A DNA stretch of 30,809 bases, from NCBI GenBank assembly GCA_043804925.1, contig JAZDIP010000066.1, positions 1 to 30,809 of the forward strand, given 5' to 3'. Shown here one piece after another: positions 8,923 through 15,320 of this stretch. Under the pieces are notes generated by a model that had not been told where the DNA came from, did not search any database, and was given only the letters and a program-made list of their open reading frames with translations. The DNA comes from ChocPot-Mid sp043804925 (GTDB lineage: Bacteria > Bacteroidota > Ignavibacteria > Kapaibacteriales > UBA2268). Every line of letters begins with the position of its first letter. Position 1 is the first letter of the stretch. A program made the position numbers and the translations under genes.

Positions 8923-9036
8923 AATAAAACAAGAAAAAATCAAAAACATGTATTAAATAAATAAAGCATATAAAGGGTATGATATCTGATTTTTTTGGGA
9001 CAAGAATGCCTAAACCTTATAAAATTTTCAAACAAT

Positions 9037-9067
9037 TTTGCATATTAGTTTAATTTATCTATTTTTG
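9037..9067 (+). promoter_or_regulatory. Bacteroidetes-type promoter of secD
   Basis: TTTG at 9037-9040 and TATTTTTG at 9060-9067 match the Bacteroidetes -33/-7 consensus (TTTG, 19-21 bp, TAnnTTTG) with a 19-bp spacer. They lie about 50 bp before the secD start. Confidence 0.65.
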
Positions 9068-9070
9068 TAG

Positions 9071-9154
9071 TTCTGTAAAAGAAAATTAATGATTTTGTAT
9101 ATCAGGAGGTATATAATTGAAAAAACATATTGGAAAAATTTTATTAATCGTTGT
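9071..9154 (+). repeat. Downstream copy of 84-bp perfect direct repeat (true secD leader)
   Basis: Identical to 8104-8187, at an offset of 967 bp. It covers the secD 5' leader, AGGAGGT and the first 13 codons. Confidence 0.95.
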
Positions 9155-11219
9155 ACCGGTAATAGCTGTTATTTTTTTGCTATATCCTACTTATAGATCT
9201 TCACAATTGGAAAAGATAAAGAGTGAGGTTGAAAAGTTGGCAAAACAAGATAGTACATCAGCGGATTCATTATCGAGAATCGAACGATTCGAAAAACAAT
9301 ACGGCAAGAAATTGGAAAGTGCTAACAACAACCGTGTCAAATTGGGATTGGACTTACGCGGAGGTATGTACGTAACTTTAGAAGTTGATGTTGTCAGATT
9401 GATTGATGAGTCTGCGTCCAAAGGAGTTAACGATGAATTATTTGCTCAAGTAATCAGAGAAACTAGGAATGAAACTCAATGGAACAATGATCCTGTAATT
9501 GATATATTTCTAAAAAAGTTTCACGAGATTACAGTTAACAAAAATGATACTCTTCATAATTATTTTGATTTTGGTGACAGAAAACCATCTGAAGAAAAAA
9601 TAATCGAAAGATTAAAAAATAACGAAGAAAGTGCAATAGACCAGGCATTGGAAGTTATCCGCCAAAGAATTGATAAATACGGAGTTTCCGAACCAACTAT
9701 TCAAAAGCAGGGTAACCGAAGAATAATGCTTGAACTTCCCGGTGTAAACAAAGAAGAAGAAATGCGTAAGCTTTTGCAAACAACAGCCCGGCTTGAATTC
9801 AATTTGGTTAAAAACGACCAAAAAATCGTTAGAGCATTCTTTAAGATTGATAAGTTATTGGCTGAACAGTCAAAAAGGAGAAGAGGTATTGTTGACACAA
9901 GTTCTGTTTCTGAAACCACAACTGACAGTACATTGGCATTAAGCGACACAACTTCTAAAGAATCTGTTGCCGGCGATACATCAAAAGTTGATACGACAGT
10001 TGCTAAAAAAGCTGACACAAGCGACCCTTACGCAGGTCTGTCTAAAGAAGAAGCCCAAAGAAGGTATCTTGAAGACCATCCTTTTACGACTTTATTTGAT
10101 ACATATTATGTTCCGCCGGGAGAACGTTCACAACCTATGCAAGTTAGTTATTCTGCCGATGTATTTCCGGCAGAAGGTGAATATAATTTTATGATTTACG
10201 AACAGACTTTAAAAAAGTTTAACGAAATTCTTACCAGACCTGAAGTACGTTCGTTAATTCCCGCTGATGTGAAAATTGTGAGGGAAGCTAAACCTGACGA
10301 AAGAGTTTATAAGCAGAATAATATCAATGCATATAGTTTTTATGCATTAAAAGCAGAACCCGAACTAACAGGAGATGTTGTTACAACCGCAATGGCAACT
10401 TTTGATCCTCAAACCAATCAACCGATGGTTACGATGGAAATGAATCAGGAGGGTGAAGAACGTTGGGGAAGAATAACAGGTGCAAACATTAAAAAAAGAA
10501 TTGCTATAGTCCTTGACGACCAGGTTTATTCCGCACCGACAGTTCAAGTTAAAATAACAGGCGGAAATTCCCAGATAACAGGTATGGCAGATGCCGATGA
10601 AGCTCATCTTTTGGAAATAGTACTTAAAGCAGGTGCATTGAAAGCTCCTGTCCAGATTATCGAAGAAAGAGTTGTCGGTCCATCATTAGGCGAAGATTCT
10701 ATCCGTAGCGGTTTGACAGCTTTAGGCATTGCTACAATTTTAGTTATTCTTTTCATGTTGATTTATTATAAAAAAGGTGGGATGATCGCCGATATAGCAG
10801 TAATTCTAAATATAGCATTAATCATTTCAGTTCTTGCTGCTTTCCAAGGTACTTTGACACTTCCAGGCATAGCCGGTTTAATATTAACCTTAGGTATGGC
10901 AGTAGATGCCAATATATTGATTTTTGAACGTATTCGTGAAGAGCTATACAAAGGCAGGTCATTGCGGTCTGCCATAGATGAAGGATTTAGTAAAGCTTAT
11001 AGTGCCATTATTGACTCTAATATCACTACCGGTATAACAGCTATGATACTTTATTTCTTAGGAACAGGTCCTATTCAGGGATTTGCCTTAACATTGTTAA
11101 TAGGTATTTTCGGTACTTTGTTTACAGGTATAATGGTTTCACGTGCAATTATTGAATTGTTTATAGCCCGTGGAGCTACCAGTTTCAATTTCGGTCAACC
11201 AAAAGTTATTAAAAGTTAA
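9117..11219 (+). CDS. secD: Protein translocase subunit SecD
   Basis: SecD works with SecF as an RND-type, proton-driven motor that helps proteins finish crossing the inner membrane after SecA. The 700-residue chain has one N-terminal membrane span (residues 6-23) and the family signature LGLDLRGGMYVTLEVD (DLRGG at 79-83). The periplasmic P1 domain holds EVIRQRIDKYGVSEP and ELPGV; the membrane half has VGPSLGEDSIRSG, LTLGMAVDANILIFERIREE and the remaining spans. The TTG start is set by AGGAGGT seven bases upstream. It is 18 bp from secF. Residues about 256-310 are a Ser/Thr/Asp-rich low-complexity linker inside the periplasmic region that is absent from the compact E. coli protein; FCB SecDs are often enlarged here. 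No yajC is next to it. Confidence 0.97.
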   Translation: MKKHIGKILLIVVPVIAVIFLLYPTYRSSQLEKIKSEVEKLAKQDSTSADSLSRIERFEKQYGKKLESANNNRVKLGLDLRGGMYVTLEVDVVRLIDESASKGVNDELFAQVIRETRNETQWNNDPVIDIFLKKFHEITVNKNDTLHNYFDFGDRKPSEEKIIERLKNNEESAIDQALEVIRQRIDKYGVSEPTIQKQGNRRIMLELPGVNKEEEMRKLLQTTARLEFNLVKNDQKIVRAFFKIDKLLAEQSKRRRGIVDTSSVSETTTDSTLALSDTTSKESVAGDTSKVDTTVAKKADTSDPYAGLSKEEAQRRYLEDHPFTTLFDTYYVPPGERSQPMQVSYSADVFPAEGEYNFMIYEQTLKKFNEILTRPEVRSLIPADVKIVREAKPDERVYKQNNINAYSFYALKAEPELTGDVVTTAMATFDPQTNQPMVTMEMNQEGEERWGRITGANIKKRIAIVLDDQVYSAPTVQVKITGGNSQITGMADADEAHLLEIVLKAGALKAPVQIIEERVVGPSLGEDSIRSGLTALGIATILVILFMLIYYKKGGMIADIAVILNIALIISVLAAFQGTLTLPGIAGLILTLGMAVDANILIFERIREELYKGRSLRSAIDEGFSKAYSAIIDSNITTGITAMILYFLGTGPIQGFALTLLIGIFGTLFTGIMVSRAIIELFIARGATSFNFGQPKVIKS

Positions 11220-11237
11220 TTAAAAGAAGGAAATAAA

Positions 11238-12188
11238 ATGCAATTTTTTCATGGAACGAATATAAATTTTATAGGAAAAAGAAAAATTTTCTTTTACATG
11301 TCCACAACTTTAATAGTTGTTGGTGTTCTTGCTTCAATCATTTTGAAACCTGTTTTAGGAATTGATTTTTCAGGTGGTACGGAATTAGCCATTGATTTTC
11401 ACAAAAAAGTAAGTACTCAGGAAATTAGAAATGCTTTTGAAAAAAGTGGCATTAAAGGCAGTGAAATAAAATCTTATGGTGAGGAAAATCAATTTCTCAT
11501 CCGTGTAAAAACAGTAGATAAAGCCGAAACAATGGTTGACGATGTTTTAAGGAAAAACTTTCCAGAATATAATATCGAAGTGTTAAAAGTAGACCAGATT
11601 GGTGCTAAAATCGGTAAAGAATTAGGATTACAGGCATTGTTCGCAGTTTTGCTTTCTATTATTGCAATTATGTTATATATAGCTTTCAGATTTGAGTTTG
11701 TTTTTGGACTTGGAGCAATTGTAGCATTAATTCATGATGTTTTGGTTACAACATCTATAATAATAGTGTTTCATCATTTGGGGATATTAGACCTTGAAAT
11801 CAACCAGTCAATTATTGCGGCATTATTAACCGTAGTAGGTTATTCAATCAATGACACTGTTATTATTTTCGATAGAATTCGTGAGAATAAAGAGAAATTC
11901 AAAGGATTTGATTTTATTAAGATGACAAATCAAAGTATTAACGAAACTTTAAGCAGGACAATAAATACGGTTATTACGGTTGTACTAGTATTATTAACAC
12001 TTGTTCTTTTAGGAGGACCTGTTCTTGAAGGTTTCGCCTTTACTATGTTAGTAGGTATTATCACCGGTACTTATTCATCAATTTACATTGCCAGTTCATT
12101 CGTGATATGGTTCACTCAAAAAGTCAAAAAAGTGGAGATGAAAGAATATACCGGTCAATCTGAAACATTTGCAACAACGAAAGCATAG
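11238..12188 (+). CDS. secF: Protein translocase subunit SecF
   Basis: SecF is the inner-membrane partner of SecD. Its 316 residues start with a short cytoplasmic end and a first span, then the SecF signature GIDFSGGTELAI (41-52). A small periplasmic domain and five further spans follow, including VGYSINDTVIIFDRIREN, which carries the conserved Asp/Arg region linked to proton coupling. AGAAGGA precedes the ATG. It follows secD after 18 bp and is followed 26 bp later by a STAS gene, so the three probably form one transcript. Length is usual for the family. Confidence 0.97.
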   Translation: MQFFHGTNINFIGKRKIFFYMSTTLIVVGVLASIILKPVLGIDFSGGTELAIDFHKKVSTQEIRNAFEKSGIKGSEIKSYGEENQFLIRVKTVDKAETMVDDVLRKNFPEYNIEVLKVDQIGAKIGKELGLQALFAVLLSIIAIMLYIAFRFEFVFGLGAIVALIHDVLVTTSIIIVFHHLGILDLEINQSIIAALLTVVGYSINDTVIIFDRIRENKEKFKGFDFIKMTNQSINETLSRTINTVITVVLVLLTLVLLGGPVLEGFAFTMLVGIITGTYSSIYIASSFVIWFTQKVKKVEMKEYTGQSETFATTKA

Positions 12189-12214
12189 CTTATTATCATT
12201 AATATGAGGTTAAT

Positions 12215-12565
12215 ATGAGCAAGGATTCCATTAATATTAAAGAATTAAAAAACAATGTCGTAGTTATCCGGATTGGCGAGAATCTTCTTGGCGGGAATGA
12301 TGCATTGGATTTTTCCTCAAAGCTCATGGAACTAAATCAAAAAAATATTGAACATGTCATAGTTGACCTGCAAAATGTTAAGTTGATTAATAGTTCGGGA
12401 ATCGGTATGCTTGTCAGCGGATTGACTACTTTAAAGAAAAATGATGCTTCCATGATTCTGGTGGGGCTATCTGAAAAGATTATAAAAATATTAAAGATGA
12501 CACATTTAGACCAGGTATTTATAACATATGATAATGTTGATAAAGCCCTTGAAAATATTAGATAA
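12215..12565 (+). CDS. STAS-domain protein, anti-sigma factor antagonist-like
   Basis: The protein has 116 residues and is a single STAS domain. The core DLQNVKLINSSGIGMLVSGL (51-70) carries the SSG motif in which the Ser (S60/S61) is phosphorylated by serine kinases in SpoIIAA/RsbV-like proteins. It would therefore act as a phosphorylation-switched partner of an RsbW-like anti-sigma kinase or a related regulator. No kinase or PP2C phosphatase gene is nearby. It is the last gene of the secDF unit and is followed by a strong terminator. Family membership is clear; the partner is unknown. Confidence 0.9.
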   Translation: MSKDSINIKELKNNVVVIRIGENLLGGNDALDFSSKLMELNQKNIEHVIVDLQNVKLINSSGIGMLVSGLTTLKKNDASMILVGLSEKIIKILKMTHLDQVFITYDNVDKALENIR

Positions 12566-12587
12566 AGATAAATGAATTTTGTTTTTT

Positions 12588-12624
12588 AAATGCTCCACTT
12601 TCATTATGATTTGGAGCATTTTTT
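12588..12624 (+). terminator. Rho-independent terminator after the secDF-STAS unit
   Basis: AAATGCTCCA (12588-12597) pairs with TGGAGCATTT (12612-12621) around a 14-base loop, and the downstream arm runs into a T stretch ending at 12624. It lies 22 bp after the STAS stop codon and before purA. Confidence 0.85.
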
Positions 12625-12685
12625 AGGCAAATATTGAAAAAAGCAAAATAATTTCATAGAATAAAAAATTGAAAAAGGGAATTCC

Positions 12686-13960
12686 ATGAGTGTAAATATT
12701 ATTGTTGGTACCCAATGGGGTGATGAAGGTAAAGGAAAAATTGTTGACTTGCTTAGTCAGGATGCCGACTATGTTGCCCGTTATCAGGGCGGGGCAAATG
12801 CCGGACATACAATTGTAATTGATGGAAAACAATTTATACTACATCTGATACCATCGGGTATGCTGACTCAAAATGTGAAATGTATCATCGGTAATGGTGT
12901 TGTAATTGACCCTGTAGCTTTGATGGATGAAATTAGCATGCTTGAATCTTTTGGGATTGAAGTAAAAAACCGCTTATTCATCAGCCACAAAGCTCATTTG
13001 ATTATGCCCTATCACAAGCTTCTTGACCAAATAAGGGAAAACTCTCAGGGAGGTAGTGCTATCGGGACAACCGGGCGAGGCATTGGACCTTGTTACATCG
13101 ACAAAGCAAGAAGAATTGGTATTCGTATTGTGGATTTGCTTGACAGGAAATCCCTGGAAGAAAAATTGAGAATGAATATTGCTGAAAAGAATAATATATT
13201 AAAGAAAATATATGACCATGAGGAATTTAATACTGAAGAAATCATTGAAACTTATCTTGATTTTGATAAAAAGATTGACCCATATATCACAGATATTAGT
13301 TTATTACTTAACGAAGAAATAAAAAAAGGTAAACGAATTTATGTCGAAGGTGCTCAGGGTGCTTTGCTTGACCTCGACCATGGGACATATCCATTCGTAA
13401 CAAGTTCGAATCCGACATCAGGTGGTGCATGTACAGGTTTGGGCATCCCTCCTACTTGTATCGAAAACGTTATAGGAGTTGTTAAGGCATATTGCACGAG
13501 AGTTGGCAATGGACCTTTCCCGACAGAATTAACAGATGAAATCGGTCAACAATTGCAAAAGACAGGTGCCGAGTTTGGTTCTACAACCGGCAGACCGAGA
13601 CGCTGCGGTTGGCTGGATTTGGTTGCCTTGAAGTATTCCGTCATGATTAACGGTGTCAATCAAATCGCATTAACCAAGCTCGATGTTCTTGATGAACTGA
13701 CCGAAATAAAACTTTGTACCGGATACGACTTGAATGGAAAAATCCTCAAGAGTTTTCCGGCTGATATACCATCTTTGGTTAACTCCAAACCGATATACAA
13801 AACCGTTAAGGGTTGGAGCCAAAGTTTGAGAGGAATCAAGGAATGGAACAAATTACCTGTTGAAGCTATCGATTACTTCAAAGAAATTGAAGATTATGTT
13901 GGAGCGGAAATCAAAATTGTTTCGCTCAGTCCAGACAGAACAGATACACTGGTGAGGTAA
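12686..13960 (+). CDS. purA: Adenylosuccinate synthetase
   Basis: PurA joins IMP and aspartate using GTP to make adenylosuccinate, the first committed step from IMP to AMP, in the cytoplasm. The 424-residue chain has the family's usual length. It shows GTQWGDEGKGK (8-18, catalytic Asp13 and the P-loop-like GDEGKGK), GGANAGHTIV with catalytic His41, GTTGRGIGPCY, VEGAQGALLDLDHGTYP, TTGRPRRCGW and a C-terminal SLSPDRTDTL. AAAAAGGGA lies before the ATG. It is transcribed alone after the terminator at 12588 and ends 3 bp from the convergent hslO gene. Confidence 0.98.
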   Translation: MSVNIIVGTQWGDEGKGKIVDLLSQDADYVARYQGGANAGHTIVIDGKQFILHLIPSGMLTQNVKCIIGNGVVIDPVALMDEISMLESFGIEVKNRLFISHKAHLIMPYHKLLDQIRENSQGGSAIGTTGRGIGPCYIDKARRIGIRIVDLLDRKSLEEKLRMNIAEKNNILKKIYDHEEFNTEEIIETYLDFDKKIDPYITDISLLLNEEIKKGKRIYVEGAQGALLDLDHGTYPFVTSSNPTSGGACTGLGIPPTCIENVIGVVKAYCTRVGNGPFPTELTDEIGQQLQKTGAEFGSTTGRPRRCGWLDLVALKYSVMINGVNQIALTKLDVLDELTEIKLCTGYDLNGKILKSFPADIPSLVNSKPIYKTVKGWSQSLRGIKEWNKLPVEAIDYFKEIEDYVGAEIKIVSLSPDRTDTLVR

Positions 13961-13963
13961 ATA

Positions 13964-14881
13964 TCAATTTTCCTTTGCCTTGGTTTCTTCAAGCAACTTG
14001 TCGAAATCCTTTTCATCGAGTTCGTATTTGGAATTACAGTACTGGCAAACCAATTCGTTTTGCCCTGAATCGAGCATCTCCTGAATCTCTTTGTGTTCTA
14101 AAGTTACAAGCTTTGACATGAAATTTTCCTTTGAGCAACGGCAAAAGAAATCCACAGGGGTACTGCTTAGTTGGTCAAATTCAAAAGGTAGGATTTCTTT
14201 CAATGCTTTGTCGGGTGTTAAGCCCTCATTGAAAAATTTACTTATTGACTTGATATTTGAAAATTGTTTTGAGATATTTTGAATCTCCTTCTTTTTTGTT
14301 CCGGGGAGTGCCTGAATAATTATACCACCTGATTGCATGATTATCCCAACATCATCAATTTCAACTTCCAAAAGAACTGCCGTAGCGATTTGTTCGGATT
14401 GTGCATAATACTTGGTTAATTCGCTTTCTATGTCACCTTTTTGAAGTGATATGACACTTGTTTGAGGTTCCTTTTTGTTGTACATAATTTTTACAACTTT
14501 AAAAGTACCGTCACTGAGCATATCGGACAGGGATTTTATCTTTGAATTTATTAAATCTTCATCATACCTGATATAACCACGAACTTCACCGACTTGCATA
14601 GCTTCGACAAGGAGATATTGAATTATTCCCGAACCTGAAACCTCAATTACAATCCTTTCTTCACCTTTCAAAAAAGAGGACATAAGCGAAGCGGCGGATA
14701 AAGCACGAGCCATTAAAAAAGCCGGGATGAAATGCAATTTGTGTTTTTTCTGTGCAGTTCTTGCCGATGTAGTATTCTTGACTATTGCCGCCCTGAATTT
14801 CCCGTCTTTGGAAAGTACTTTGACTACTCTGTCTCTTGTTTTAAATTTTTCGAGTATTTCTTCTTTTTTATTTTGTTCCAT
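13964..14881 (-). CDS. hslO: Redox-regulated chaperone Hsp33
   Basis: Hsp33 is a cytoplasmic holdase chaperone activated when oxidation releases zinc from its C-terminal cysteines. Counting from the upstream ATG, the four zinc ligands are C251, C253, C283 and C286 (FFCRCSKENF and LVCQYCNSKY, a CxC-29-CxxC layout). The N-terminal part contains AKNTT-like VKNTTSARTAQKKH and GEERIVIEVSGSG. I place the start at 14881 (MEQNKKEE), because AAAGG sits four bases before that ATG. The in-frame ATG at 14893 (four residues earlier, MKGY) has no such site. The gene converges on purA with a 3-bp gap. The low-complexity spacer begins right upstream. Confidence 0.95.
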   Translation of the reverse strand: MEQNKKEEILEKFKTRDRVVKVLSKDGKFRAAIVKNTTSARTAQKKHKLHFIPAFLMARALSAASLMSSFLKGEERIVIEVSGSGIIQYLLVEAMQVGEVRGYIRYDEDLINSKIKSLSDMLSDGTFKVVKIMYNKKEPQTSVISLQKGDIESELTKYYAQSEQIATAVLLEVEIDDVGIIMQSGGIIIQALPGTKKKEIQNISKQFSNIKSISKFFNEGLTPDKALKEILPFEFDQLSSTPVDFFCRCSKENFMSKLVTLEHKEIQEMLDSGQNELVCQYCNSKYELDEKDFDKLLEETKAKEN

Positions 14882-15320
14882 ATAACCTTTCATTAAATAT
14901 TAGCGAAAACGCGAGAAAGTGAAAACGCGAAAACGTGAAAACGCGAAAATGTGAGAAAGTGAAAACGCGAGAAAGTGAAAACGCGAAAACGTGAGAAAGT
15001 GAAAACCAATTTTATATTCATATTTCTTCTGTCTTCTGTCTTCTGTCTTCTTTTCTTCGCTTCTCAGCTTACGGTTAACAAAAATCCCTTTTCCCTTTTC
15101 CCTTTTCCCTTTTCCCTTCTCCCTTCTCCCTTCTCCCTTTTCCCCTTCCTCCCGTCTCCTGTCTGCTGTCTGCCTTTTTACTTTCTTCTACTTTACAAAC
15201 TTTACAAACTTTTAACTTTTTACTAAAAAGGAGACGAATTAATTATGAAATATTTGTAACTTTTCTTATGTTTGAAACGTCTTAAAGATAAAATTGAAAT
15301 TATATTTGGAGGACCAGGTT
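14882..15320. repeat. Low-complexity spacer made of stacked 7- and 8-bp tandem repeats
   Basis: 14903-15006 is exactly 13 copies of an octamer, GYGARAAM (gcgaaaac, gtgagaaa, gtgaaaac). 15026-15046 is three copies of cttctgt. 15086-15141 is eight heptamers ccctttt/cccttct. 15154-15174 is three heptamers gtctcct/gtctgct/gtctgcc. 15191-15208 is two copies of ctttacaaa. The purine/pyrimidine strand bias is extreme. No gene is visible: the readable frame at 14975-15226 is only repeat translation. The rest holds the leader of the VIT gene. Confidence 0.9.

Noticed and set aside
9701..10018. 105-codon minus-strand frame inside secD
   Set aside because: It is a shadow of secD, driven by the Ser/Thr-rich linker; secD coding signals are much stronger.
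14903..15006. CRISPR array
   Set aside because: The units are 8 bp, contiguous and without spacers; no cas genes are present.
14975..15226. 83-codon frame rich in Phe, Ser, Pro and Leu
   Set aside because: It is only the translation of 7-bp and 8-bp tandem repeats (FPFSLLPSPFSL type); no start context or homology.
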